Assembly: GCA_000433255.1 (NCBI GenBank)
Contig: HF998230.1
Span: forward strand, 11,477-75,476
Length of the DNA stretch: 64,000 bases
Direction of reading: 5' to 3'
Source: Coprobacillus sp. CAG:605
Lineage (GTDB): Bacteria > Bacillota_I > Bacilli_A > RF39 > UBA660
In this document: in pieces, positions 7,992-15,773 of the stretch
How positions within the stretch are numbered: the stretch's first letter is position 1
Layout: each line of letters begins with the position of its first letter
Made by a program: the position numbers and the translations under genes
Notes under the pieces: generated by a model
What the model was told of the DNA's origin: nothing
Seen by the model: the letters and a program-made list of their open reading frames with translations, nothing else
Database searches by the model: none

Positions 7992-8825
7992 ATGAAAAAA
8001 GGTATGAATTACTTTATGTTATTAGGGTTATTATTTTTAATGCCAGTTTGGTTTGATATTGTTAAAGCAAGTAGTTTAGGTGATATTAATAATGACGGCT
8101 ATATTGATAAGAGTGATGCTATGATTTTATATCAAGTTATTAATAATGCAAAAACACTGACTAACGAAGAAAAAGTATATGCCGATTTAAATTTAGATGG
8201 CAATGTTGATGAGATTGATTTAAATATTTTAAGAAGCTATTTACTTAATGATATTGACACTCTTCCATATCAAAGTGCCGAAAATATAGTATCTAACGCT
8301 TCATATGGCGATATCGATTTAGATGGCAGAGTAAACATTGTCGATACATATCTTATACGTACGTGTCCGGATAATTTGACATCCCAACAAAAAATTAATA
8401 GTGATGTTAACTTAGATGGAAATATTGATTTAAATGACAAATATATCATTGAAAGCTACGCAGCTCAGCTAATAAATACCATTCCTGTAATTGGGATGAC
8501 GAGTGGCGATAATGATAGTGAAGATTCCAGTAATTCATGTAATATTGTTATCTATCGTTCAGTAAAATTAAGTGATACCAGTGTTATAACTCCTGATTCA
8601 AGTAATAATGAAAATACTAATAATGACAATACCACAACATCCAGTCCAAGTGAAACCCAAGAAGATACAACTAGTAATATCAAAGAAGATACTAAAAAAG
8701 AAGACGAAATCAAAAATCCTGATACTGGAGCATTTGCTCCAATAGGTCTTCTTCTAGGAACAATAGTACTAAGCACAGTAATCTTATTTGTAATTAAAAA
8801 ACACAACATATTTATGAAAATCTAA
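7992..8825 (+). CDS. Secreted double-dockerin protein with sorting-like tail
   Basis: 277 residues. A signal peptide (1-26) is followed by two type-I dockerin-like modules (about 28-85 and 100-155), each with two calcium loops: DINNDGYIDKSD, DLNLDGNVDEID, DIDLDGRVNIVD and DVNLDGNIDLND. Then comes a Ser/Thr/Asn/Glu-rich spacer (about 170-240) and a C-terminus reading NPDTGAFAP, a hydrophobic stretch and a basic end, which is the layout of an LPxTG-like sortase signal. Dockerins normally dock to cohesins; no cohesin is visible in this window. A sortase gene exists at 50335. Known family features support the modules and the tail; the partner and the anchoring are inferred. Confidence 0.78.
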   Translation: MKKGMNYFMLLGLLFLMPVWFDIVKASSLGDINNDGYIDKSDAMILYQVINNAKTLTNEEKVYADLNLDGNVDEIDLNILRSYLLNDIDTLPYQSAENIVSNASYGDIDLDGRVNIVDTYLIRTCPDNLTSQQKINSDVNLDGNIDLNDKYIIESYAAQLINTIPVIGMTSGDNDSEDSSNSCNIVIYRSVKLSDTSVITPDSSNNENTNNDNTTTSSPSETQEDTTSNIKEDTKKEDEIKNPDTGAFAPIGLLLGTIVLSTVILFVIKKHNIFMKI

Positions 8826-8846
8826 TAGGAACATCTCCTATTTTTT
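8824..8846 (+). terminator. Terminator of the dockerin gene
   Basis: AATAGGA/TCCTATT hairpin with a six-T tract. Confidence 0.85.
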
Positions 8847-8854
8847 CTTTGCCT

Positions 8855-8879
8855 AAAAAAAGCCTCTACCCAAGAGACT
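8855..8879 (-). terminator. Minus-strand terminator of the 8866 gene
   Basis: Read on the minus strand: AGTCTCT, five-base loop, AGAGGCT (one G-U pair), then seven T. It overlaps the last codons of the gene it ends. Confidence 0.8.
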
Positions 8880-9786
8880 TATCATTAACATAACCATCAA
8901 TAAAATATAGGGGATTCCCTTTCTTCAAAGTAAGACTTTTTTCTTTATCATTTAAAACATAACTACGAGCTTCATATCTTTTTACCTTATTTTGACATAA
9001 CTGTAAGAAAAGACCCATTATCGCATACGTTATATCTTCATTAAGAGCTAACTTATAACAATCATGCCTAATCGCATTTCCTAAAAACACATAAACATTC
9101 TTATACTTATCTATATTCTTACTATCAATATAAGCTAAATACTCATAAGTATCACAATACATTAATCTAATAAAATAATCACTATATCTATTTATTTCAA
9201 ATACTTCTAAACACTTAATGGCTAAAATCCTACTAAACGACGAATCATTAGTTAATAAACCATATAACACATCTTTAGCATCGTCTTTTAAAGTAACCGC
9301 TAGAATATACGCCAAACCCCTTAAATAATCATTAAGACTCAATGTATTATCATTATAAATATTATAATACTCACTATTTCTAATCGCCTTATCCTTAGCC
9401 ATATCTTCATTACTTGTAAGAAGACTTTCCTTATCCTTCAAAGTCATTCTAAAATATTCTCTAATTAAATAAGTACATAACTTCTTACTAGCCATTATTC
9501 TCTTTTTAAACTCCAAGAAATTTTTTCCTGTAATATAACTTTTAAATTCTTCACCGCTAGCCAAAGTATAAACATAAATTATTCTTTTTAAAGCTTCATC
9601 AAACTCAGGCAATTTAGAAATGTTTTCATAAAATTCTTCATAATTCTTTTTATTTTTATCTAACTTCTCAAATTCTAATTTTACAACATTATCTAATGCT
9701 ATATCCAATTCTTCATTAAATAGCTCACCAATATTATTCATTGTATAAACATCTTGCATAATATTATATAAAATACTATCTAACAT
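8866..9786 (-). CDS. Unrecognised cytoplasmic helical protein
   Basis: 306 residues with no signal peptide or membrane segment. It looks almost wholly alpha-helical, with many Tyr/Asp/Lys/Leu residues. The part from about residue 150 to 260 (LRGLAYILAVTLKDDAKDVL, then FSRILAIKCLEVFE) is suggestive of HEAT- or ARM-like helical pairs, but I cannot assign a family. GGGGGAT stands upstream of the ATG, and a minus-strand TATAAT (9812-9817) gives a leader of about 20 bases. It converges on the dockerin gene. Confidence 0.6.
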   Translation of the reverse strand: MLDSILYNIMQDVYTMNNIGELFNEELDIALDNVVKLEFEKLDKNKKNYEEFYENISKLPEFDEALKRIIYVYTLASGEEFKSYITGKNFLEFKKRIMASKKLCTYLIREYFRMTLKDKESLLTSNEDMAKDKAIRNSEYYNIYNDNTLSLNDYLRGLAYILAVTLKDDAKDVLYGLLTNDSSFSRILAIKCLEVFEINRYSDYFIRLMYCDTYEYLAYIDSKNIDKYKNVYVFLGNAIRHDCYKLALNEDITYAIMGLFLQLCQNKVKRYEARSYVLNDKEKSLTLKKGNPLYFIDGYVNDKSLG

Positions 9787-9871
9787 AAATATCCCCCTTC
9801 CAGCACTTAGTATTATAACAAATAGTAAAATAAATTCAAGAACAAATCATATATTTTACTAGGTGATTATT

Positions 9872-10645
9872 TTGAAAAAATTTTTAAAAGCCGCTTGCTT
9901 TTTAATCTTAACCGGTTTTAGTTTTTATTTTACGGAGAAAACTGCCGTTTTAGTTCGTAATCAAGACCCAATTATGCAAGCTATAAAAGAGGCTAGTGTG
10001 GAACTGAATCATGAAGCCGTCAATGCTAGTATTACTAAAGATTATATTATTCCTGGTATTAATGGCAGTCGTATTAATGAAATTAAAAGTTTAATGCAAA
10101 TGAAAGAAAATAATGTTTTTAATTCTTTATTTTTAGTAACCGAATCTGTTAAACCTAAAGTTTCTTTAAATGATAACAAAGATAAGATTATTATTAAGGG
10201 TAATCCTAAAAAAGGAGCAGTATCTTTTATTATAGAATCTAAAGACACTCCTAGTTATACTTATTTAAAAAGCCATAATATCCAAGCATCTCTTCTTACT
10301 AAAAGCGATACTTACGCTAAAGACGAAAACTTAGAACAATTAAATAACGACTTTGAAAACTATAAAAAATTAGAAAATAAGTTAAATAAAGCCAAAACTA
10401 ACACTAATATCTGTATCTTAAATAACTATAATAAAGAAATATGTTTAAAATATAATAAATACTTAGTTGAACCTAGTATCACTCTTAATAAATCTAACTT
10501 AGTAGATAGTAAATCAAAAATTGAAAGTGGTTCTATAATTCTTTTAAGTAAGAGTACCACCACTGAAGAGTTAGAACATATAATAAACTACTTAACTTCT
10601 AAAAACTTAAAAATTGTAACTTTATCGTCCCTTATTAGCGAGTAG
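9872..10645 (+). CDS. Degenerate polysaccharide deacetylase-like membrane protein
   Basis: About 257 residues with an N-terminal membrane anchor (about 5-22). The segment IPGINGSRINEIKSL near residue 55 and GNPKKGAVSFII near 110 resemble the N-terminal region of Firmicute exported polysaccharide deacetylases, and the tail GSIILLSKSTTTEELEHIIN followed by LKIVTLSSLI matches the end of a NodB domain. The catalytic centre between them is missing: there is no TFDDG, no H(S/T)xxH and no RxPxG. So this is a shortened, presumably non-catalytic relative that may bind glycan or act as a decoy. Start chosen at TTG 9872, because GGTGATTATT directly upstream is the ribosome-site pattern seen before many ATGs here. 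Confidence 0.6.
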   Translation: MKKFLKAACFLILTGFSFYFTEKTAVLVRNQDPIMQAIKEASVELNHEAVNASITKDYIIPGINGSRINEIKSLMQMKENNVFNSLFLVTESVKPKVSLNDNKDKIIIKGNPKKGAVSFIIESKDTPSYTYLKSHNIQASLLTKSDTYAKDENLEQLNNDFENYKKLENKLNKAKTNTNICILNNYNKEICLKYNKYLVEPSITLNKSNLVDSKSKIESGSIILLSKSTTTEELEHIINYLTSKNLKIVTLSSLISE

Positions 10646-10652
10646 GGTAACT

Positions 10653-10744
10653 AAAAAAATCATAGGATGCCTAATTTACAAAATGGTTTGATTTATTATT
10701 CGCCAAAACCACCAGCGAAAATATTTACTAAGTTAGTACATCCT
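10653..10744 (-). ncRNA. Candidate structured RNA (low confidence)
   Basis: AGGATG (10664) pairs with CATCCT (10739), continued by CTAA/TTAG, and encloses a TTCGC/GCGAA hairpin. On the minus strand the closing stem is followed four bases later by seven T, as in a small terminated RNA. No known RNA family recognised and no strong promoter seen. Confidence 0.25.
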
Positions 10745-10879
10745 TAATATATCATACGCTTTTCTAATTATAAATAATTTAGCTTTTAATTTTCTAAATG
10801 AGAGAATCTCTTTTTATCCTTAAGTTTTCTCTCTTTTTAATTCCAATAAATTTGTACTCCGTAAAGCCCCAACAAAAAT

Positions 10880-10908
10880 TTGCTTTTACTCAAATATTTT
10901 GCTATAAT
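10880..10908 (+). promoter_or_regulatory. Promoter of the RNase J gene
   Basis: TTGCTT, 17-base spacer, TATAAT. The leader to ATG 10954 is about 38 bases. Confidence 0.8.
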
Positions 10909-10953
10909 ACAACTAGTTATGCGCCTTAATATATAGAAAGAAGAATTATAATT

Positions 10954-12588
10954 ATGAGTAAAATAAAAATAATGGGTCTAGGTGGCCTTGCCGAAACTGG
11001 TAAAAACACCTACGTTATTGAAGTAGATGATTCAATTTATATTTTTGATTGTGGCTTAAAATTTGCTACGGAAAACCTTTATGGAATTGATTATATTATT
11101 CCTGACTTTGAATACTTAGTAAAAAGCAAAAAAAGAATAAAAGGTTTATTCTTAACTCATGGGCATTATGAAAACATGGGCGCAACTGCTGATTTGTTAA
11201 GACTTATTCCTAATTTAAAAGTATACGCTACTAAATTTACTAAATATATCTTAGAACAAGATGGTGTAAACCCTAATAATATTATTGAAATTAAATCCCA
11301 TAAAAAAATAAACTTTGGTGAATGCAGTGTCTTCCCAATCAATGTCTCTCACTCAGCTCCCGATGCTGTTATGTACGTATTAAATACTAAAGACGGCGCT
11401 ATTTGTTATACTGGTGATTTTATTATCGATCCAACCATGAGTGGGGCTTACGATATGGACTTAGGAAAAATTGCCTACGTTGGAAAACAAGGAGTGCTAG
11501 CTCTTCTAAGTGAATCATCATTTAGTGAAAAAGCTGGTCATACCTCACCAAACCACCGTTTAACAGGACTATTTAAAAGTGCTATAACCCATAATAAAGA
11601 TAGAATGATATTCCTAGTCTTGCCAACTCATCTATATACAATTCAAGAAATATTTGATGCTGCAAAGAATACTCACCGTAAAATAGTTCTAATGGGTAAA
11701 CAACTTCAAAACATTGTTGATATGGGCTTAAAAGAAGGCTACCTAACTATCCAAGAAGGACTCCTTGGCGACCTATCTAATATCGAAGATAAAGACTCTA
11801 TCCTAATAATGGCTGATAATAAAGAAAATCCTTATGCTTGCATTAGCAAAGTAATAAGTGGTTATGATAAATTTATTCACCTAAAGAGTAGTGATACAAT
11901 TTGTTTTGCTGAACCACGTTATGATGCTACTGAAAAAATGCTTGTTAAAATTGAAAATGACTTAGCTATGAATGGTTGTAACATTGTATCTATTCCTAAA
12001 GATAAAACTATTTTACACCACGCTTCGCAAGAAGACTTAATGTTAATGATTAAACTAATTAATCCTAAGTATTATATGCCAGTTAAAGGTGAATATCGTT
12101 ATATGGTTAATAATGCTAACTTAGCGTCTCGTCTAGGTATCCCTAATGAAAATATTATCCTAAAACAAAATGGTGATATTGTTGAAATCATTGATGGCAA
12201 ACTTCAAAATAAATTTAAAACCATTAAAATTAACGATGTTTTAATTGATGGTAAAAGTAACGACGACGTTGGAGAATTAGTAATCAAAGATAGAGAAATG
12301 TTAAGCGAAAATGGTATTGTCTTAATATCTGCTACAATAAGTAAACAAACAAGAAAAATCTTAGTTGGACCAGAAGTAACAACTAGAGGATTTATCTATA
12401 TTAAAGATAGTAAAGAAATGATTAAAGAAATTAAGAATATCTCTTTAGACGTTATTGAAAGAAATATTACCGATAAATCTATTGAATATAACAAAATAAA
12501 GACCGAAATCAGAGAAGAACTTGGTAAGTATTTATATGCTGAAACTGAGTGTAAACCAATGATTATTGCGGTTGTTCAAGAAGTGTAG
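10954..12588 (+). CDS. RNase J-family protein with degenerate active site
   Basis: 544 residues with the RNase J layout: metallo-beta-lactamase, beta-CASP insertion and C-terminal domain. It clearly belongs to the family (start GLGGLAETGKNTYVIE, then GDFIIDPTMSGAYDMDLGKI, TRGFIYI, and the final PMIIAVVQEV). However, the metal-binding HxHxDH motif reads H69-G-H71-Y-E73-N74, the later (N)xHR motif reads THLYT, and GEYRH reads GEYRY. Known active J1 enzymes keep these residues, while J2-type paralogues lose them. I infer a J2-like subunit that would pair with an active RNase J encoded elsewhere. It has its own promoter; the DedA-family gene follows after 48 bases. Confidence 0.85.
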   Translation: MSKIKIMGLGGLAETGKNTYVIEVDDSIYIFDCGLKFATENLYGIDYIIPDFEYLVKSKKRIKGLFLTHGHYENMGATADLLRLIPNLKVYATKFTKYILEQDGVNPNNIIEIKSHKKINFGECSVFPINVSHSAPDAVMYVLNTKDGAICYTGDFIIDPTMSGAYDMDLGKIAYVGKQGVLALLSESSFSEKAGHTSPNHRLTGLFKSAITHNKDRMIFLVLPTHLYTIQEIFDAAKNTHRKIVLMGKQLQNIVDMGLKEGYLTIQEGLLGDLSNIEDKDSILIMADNKENPYACISKVISGYDKFIHLKSSDTICFAEPRYDATEKMLVKIENDLAMNGCNIVSIPKDKTILHHASQEDLMLMIKLINPKYYMPVKGEYRYMVNNANLASRLGIPNENIILKQNGDIVEIIDGKLQNKFKTIKINDVLIDGKSNDDVGELVIKDREMLSENGIVLISATISKQTRKILVGPEVTTRGFIYIKDSKEMIKEIKNISLDVIERNITDKSIEYNKIKTEIREELGKYLYAETECKPMIIAVVQEV

Positions 12589-12636
12589 GTTGCAATAACT
12601 TACCTTTTTTCTTATAATTTTCTAAGAGGTAATTAT

Positions 12637-13197
12637 ATGGAAGAACTTTTAACTAATATTTTAACCAATTTAGGTATGTATGGACCATTACTAGCAAGTT
12701 TTCTAATTATTTTAGAATCTATTATTCCTATCTTACCTTTATGTGGCTTTGTTACTATGAACTTCTTAAGTTTTGGCATTATCTTAGGGTTTATTATAAG
12801 CTATATCTGTACAATTATTGGCTGTAACTTAGCGTACTTCTTAGTTCATTTATCTAAAAACTATGTTAATAATAAGATGCTAAAAGCTCCAAATGCCCAA
12901 AAACTTATAAAAAGATTCTCTAAGATAAAATTTACTAATTTAACTTTAATAGTAGCCATTCCATTTACTCCAGCATTTTTAATTAATATCTGTGCTGCAA
13001 TAAGTAATATACCCTATAAAAAGTATTTACTAAGTATCATAGTAGGAAAGATATTTATGGTTTATTTCTGGGGCTTTATTGGTCTAACTTTTGTCGAATG
13101 CCTATCTAATCCCTATGCTTTAATTAAACTATCAATCCTCCTTCTACTAGCATATATATTAAGTATCATTACTAAAAAAATTATGAATATAGATTAA
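12637..13197 (+). CDS. DedA/VTT-domain membrane protein
   Basis: 186 residues with four to five hydrophobic segments. Family signs are LIILESIIPILPL near residue 24 (the Glu and Pro of the re-entrant loop) and the later FTPAFLINICAAISNIPYKKYL, matching the TVP38/TMEM64 (VTT) pattern of a Pro-rich loop followed by Gly/Ala helices. Relatives act in lipid-carrier or phospholipid flipping across the membrane. It is short compared with typical members. RBS AGAGGT; probably cotranscribed with the RNase J gene upstream. Confidence 0.7.
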   Translation: MEELLTNILTNLGMYGPLLASFLIILESIIPILPLCGFVTMNFLSFGIILGFIISYICTIIGCNLAYFLVHLSKNYVNNKMLKAPNAQKLIKRFSKIKFTNLTLIVAIPFTPAFLINICAAISNIPYKKYLLSIIVGKIFMVYFWGFIGLTFVECLSNPYALIKLSILLLLAYILSIITKKIMNID

Positions 13198-13254
13198 TAT
13201 ATTCTTTTTTTGACGTTGTTTTTAATATTTTTAGGGTATGATATAACCGTTTAG

Positions 13255-13332
13255 ATTAATTTAAAATCTAATGTCGAAATATCAGGAGGAATAGGTACAA
13301 TAAACGACCCATACATAGTAAAAACAAATTAG
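13255..13332 (+). pseudogene. Remnant of a prepilin-type surface protein (C-terminal tail only)
   Basis: Without any start codon, a short frame ends SGGIGTINDPYIVKTN followed by TAG. The pattern (S)GxGTxxNPYIV is common at repeat ends of secreted or prepilin-type proteins in such genomes. It is followed at once by a strong terminator (13333-13361), so the 3' end of a transcription unit survives. Inference from a short motif. Confidence 0.35.
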
Positions 13333-13361
13333 ATTACATAAATTAACGATGTAATTTTTTT
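13333..13361 (+). terminator. Terminator after the remnant
   Basis: ATTACAT/ATGTAAT stem, nine-base loop, seven T. Confidence 0.85.
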
Positions 13362-13367
13362 AAAGAC

Positions 13368-13396
13368 TTGATAAACAAATAAACGTACGATATAAT
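13368..13396 (+). promoter_or_regulatory. Promoter of rmuC
   Basis: TTGATA, 17-base spacer, TATAAT, then AGGAG upstream of ATG 13421. Confidence 0.85.
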
Positions 13397-13420
13397 TAAT
13401 AAGAACATAGGAGAAAAAAT

Positions 13421-14503
13421 ATGGAATATATAATAATATTATTACTAAGTATTCTAATAATACTAGTAATATACTTAATAACTAAGATAAATAAAAATAA
13501 AGAAAACAACACTAATGTAGTAGAAAGACTAGGTAAACTAGAAACAACTCTAACTAAAGATATTGGTGATTTTAAATATGATTTTAGTAAAATAATAACT
13601 AACGATTTTAATACACTAAATACTAATATTACAGATAATTTAATTAAAATAAATGATAAAGTAAACGAAAGACTAGATATTAACTTTGATAAAACTAATA
13701 AAACATTCTCTAACATCTTAGAAAGACTAAGTAAAATAGATGAAGCCCAAAAGAAAATAGATAGTCTTAGTAGTGATATAGTCTCATTACAAAGTGTTCT
13801 AACAGATAAAAAAACAAGAGGTATATTTGGCGAAGTAAATCTAAGCTATATTCTAAGTAATGTCTTTGGTACTAAGAATGATAAAATATATGAACTACAA
13901 CATAAATTTTCTAATGGTTATATAGTTGATGCTATACTATATGCTCCAGAACCTCTAGGTACAATAGGTATCGACTCTAAATTTCCTTTAGAAAACTATC
14001 AAAAAATGACTGATAAAACTATTTCTTTAGAACTAAGAAATATGTACGAAAAAAACTTTAAGTTAGATGTCAAAAAACATATTGACGCTATTAGTAGTAA
14101 GTATATTATTCCTGGTATTACTGCTAATCAAGCTATTATGTTCTTACCCGCAGAAGCCATATTTGCTGAAATTAATGCTTATCATAGTGATTTATTAGAG
14201 TATGCCTATAATAAAAGAGTATGGATAACCAGTCCTACTACTTTAATGAGTACTTTATCAATCATTAACATGATATTAAAAAATATGGAACGTGATAAAT
14301 ATGCTAAGGTTATCCATTTAGAATTAAATAGGTTAAGTGAAGAATTCAGCAAATATCGCTTAAGATGGGATAAACTATCTAGAAGTATTGATACAGTTAC
14401 TAAAGATGTTAAAGATATTAACATTACAACTGAAAAAATTACTAAACGTTTTGAGTCAATAAATAGTGTTGATTTAGATAAAATTGTAGATAAGCATGAT
14501 TAA
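13421..14503 (+). CDS. rmuC: RmuC family DNA recombination protein
   Basis: 360 residues: an N-terminal membrane anchor (about 2-21), a coiled-coil region (about 35-125), then the RmuC nuclease-like domain with RGIFGEVNLSYIL, GIDSKFPLENY and the conserved FLPAEAIFAE. RmuC proteins limit inversions between short repeats and are related to restriction-endonuclease-fold nucleases. Length fits the Gram-positive form. It has a consensus-like promoter and its own terminator. Confidence 0.9.
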   Translation: MEYIIILLLSILIILVIYLITKINKNKENNTNVVERLGKLETTLTKDIGDFKYDFSKIITNDFNTLNTNITDNLIKINDKVNERLDINFDKTNKTFSNILERLSKIDEAQKKIDSLSSDIVSLQSVLTDKKTRGIFGEVNLSYILSNVFGTKNDKIYELQHKFSNGYIVDAILYAPEPLGTIGIDSKFPLENYQKMTDKTISLELRNMYEKNFKLDVKKHIDAISSKYIIPGITANQAIMFLPAEAIFAEINAYHSDLLEYAYNKRVWITSPTTLMSTLSIINMILKNMERDKYAKVIHLELNRLSEEFSKYRLRWDKLSRSIDTVTKDVKDINITTEKITKRFESINSVDLDKIVDKHD

Positions 14504-14541
14504 TTTAGAAATAGTTAAAAGAATTTATGTTTTTCGCTAAT

Positions 14542-14575
14542 AAAGAGTCGTAAAAGAAAAAATGATTCTTTTTTT
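14542..14575 (+). terminator. Terminator of rmuC
   Basis: AAAGAGTC/GATTCTTT stem (one G-U) with a seven-T tract. Confidence 0.75.
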
Positions 14576-14580
14576 CTTGA

Positions 14581-14603
14581 AATCCCGTCTATATGACGGG
14601 ATT
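14581..14603. terminator. Second strong hairpin after rmuC
   Basis: Nine-base-pair perfect stem AATCCCGTC/GACGGGATT with loop TATAT. The following sequence CTTTATTTAT is only partly T-rich. Confidence 0.55.
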
Positions 14604-14778
14604 CTTTATTTATATAATAGAAATTTCATCCGTAAATTAGTTAATTTATTGCACATCAAAATTACAGACGAAGTCTGTGTTTTAAAAATCAATTAGATTA
14701 ATTTTATCAAACTTTATGGCTGAATTTTGCAATGTTTACTAAAATTGAAATTAATTTAATGAGGAATTAATCAATTGC

Positions 14779-14824
14779 TTGACAAATAAACTGAAAAATG
14801 CTATGATTTCAGTGCAATTGTCAA
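14779..14824 (+). promoter_or_regulatory. AbiE promoter inside a 46-bp imperfect palindrome
   Basis: Promoter TTGACA (14779-14784), 17 bases, TATGAT (14802-14807). Two nested inverted repeats share one centre at 14801.5: TTGACAA/TTGTCAA (outer) and CTGAAA/TTTCAG (inner). In studied AbiE systems the antitoxin represses its own promoter through inverted repeats; here the dyad covers both promoter boxes, so a bound dimer would block polymerase. Confidence 0.7.
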
Positions 14825-14843
14825 AGAAAGAAAAGGGATTAAT

Positions 14844-15773
14844 ATGAAAAAAGAGGAGAAAATAAATTATAAAATTGATAGTGATGTTCTTAAAAATTAC
14901 GTAGAAGCTATTAATTCAATAAAAGAACCTATGAGTCAAATTAAGGATCAGCTTAATCAAATAACAATGCCAATGAAAGAACTAAGCAAATCACTTAATG
15001 AATCTATGATGCCGATCATTGAAGCTAGTAAAGCTGCTTCTAAGTCACTTGAACCAATTAGAAAAATTGGTAAACAACTTAACGAATCACTTAAACCAAT
15101 TCAAGAAGAATTAAAAAGCATTAATACTATGTCTAATGTAATTAAGGAACTATCGATTAAATATCCAAACGAACAAGCAAAAATACTTACAGATACTATA
15201 AAGCAAATTATGAATACTAATAATGGAATGCTTTCTACAAGAATGATAGAACCGCTAAATATAAGTAGACAATATCTATCAATTATGCAAAACAATAATG
15301 ACATTGAAAAAGTTTCAAGAGGTATTTATCTTTCACCAAGTGCTTTTGAAGACAGTTATTTTTCCTTTCAACAAAAATATAAAAAAGCTATTTTTTCACA
15401 TATGAATGCTCTATATTTTTATGGTATGACAGAGGAATTTCCATATAATTATACAGTCACTGTACCTCAAAGGTATCATGTAGATACTGTAAATGAAAAA
15501 TGTAATGTGTTTTATGTTTCGGATGATATATATGAACTTGGAGTCGTAGAAATAGAAACTCCAAATGGAAATAAAGTAAGAGCTTACGATAAAGAAAGAT
15601 GTATTTGCGATATCATAAGGTCAAAAGGGAGAATGGATTCAGAGCAAGTTAAAAAGACAATTAAACAATATATGCAAAGCCGAGATAAAGATATAGCAAA
15701 GCTATCTGAATATTCAAAAAAAATGGGAATAAACAAAAAAGTAATGGAAATGGTAGGTGGATATTATGAGTAA
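14844..15773 (+). CDS. abiEi: AbiEi-type antitoxin with long N-terminal extension
   Basis: 309 residues. From about residue 125 onward it matches AbiEi antitoxins: a winged-helix segment (LSTRMIEPLNISRQYLS), the hallmark VSRGIYLS, and the C-terminal domain with FSHMNALYFYGMTEEFP. Typical AbiEi proteins are about 200 residues and begin at the winged helix. Here about 120 extra residues precede it, with recurring PMxxLxxxLNESMxPI / LEPIRKIGKQLNESLKPI units that look like an amphipathic coiled coil. Role: neutralise the AbiEii toxin and repress the operon. It overlaps abiEii by eight bases. Confidence 0.85.
   Translation: MKKEEKINYKIDSDVLKNYVEAINSIKEPMSQIKDQLNQITMPMKELSKSLNESMMPIIEASKAASKSLEPIRKIGKQLNESLKPIQEELKSINTMSNVIKELSIKYPNEQAKILTDTIKQIMNTNNGMLSTRMIEPLNISRQYLSIMQNNNDIEKVSRGIYLSPSAFEDSYFSFQQKYKKAIFSHMNALYFYGMTEEFPYNYTVTVPQRYHVDTVNEKCNVFYVSDDIYELGVVEIETPNGNKVRAYDKERCICDIIRSKGRMDSEQVKKTIKQYMQSRDKDIAKLSEYSKKMGINKKVMEMVGGYYE

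Larger units (their letters stand above)
10646..10953. other. Intergenic region with a structured element and the RNase J promoter
   Basis: No open frame of note. It holds a possible folded element at 10653-10744, a terminator-like hairpin at 10799-10838 (GAGAGAA/TTCTCTC plus T-tract) and the promoter of the RNase J gene (10880-10908). Confidence 0.6.
14504..14843. other. Hairpin-rich gap between rmuC and the AbiE pair
   Basis: Contains no gene. It holds the rmuC terminator (14542-14575), a strong AATCCCGTC/GACGGGATT hairpin (14581-14603), an ACAGAC-GAA-GTCTGT hairpin followed by GTTTT (14664-14684), and the AbiE promoter-operator. The three hairpins in 140 bases suggest an insertion boundary for the toxin-antitoxin cassette. 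Confidence 0.6.
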
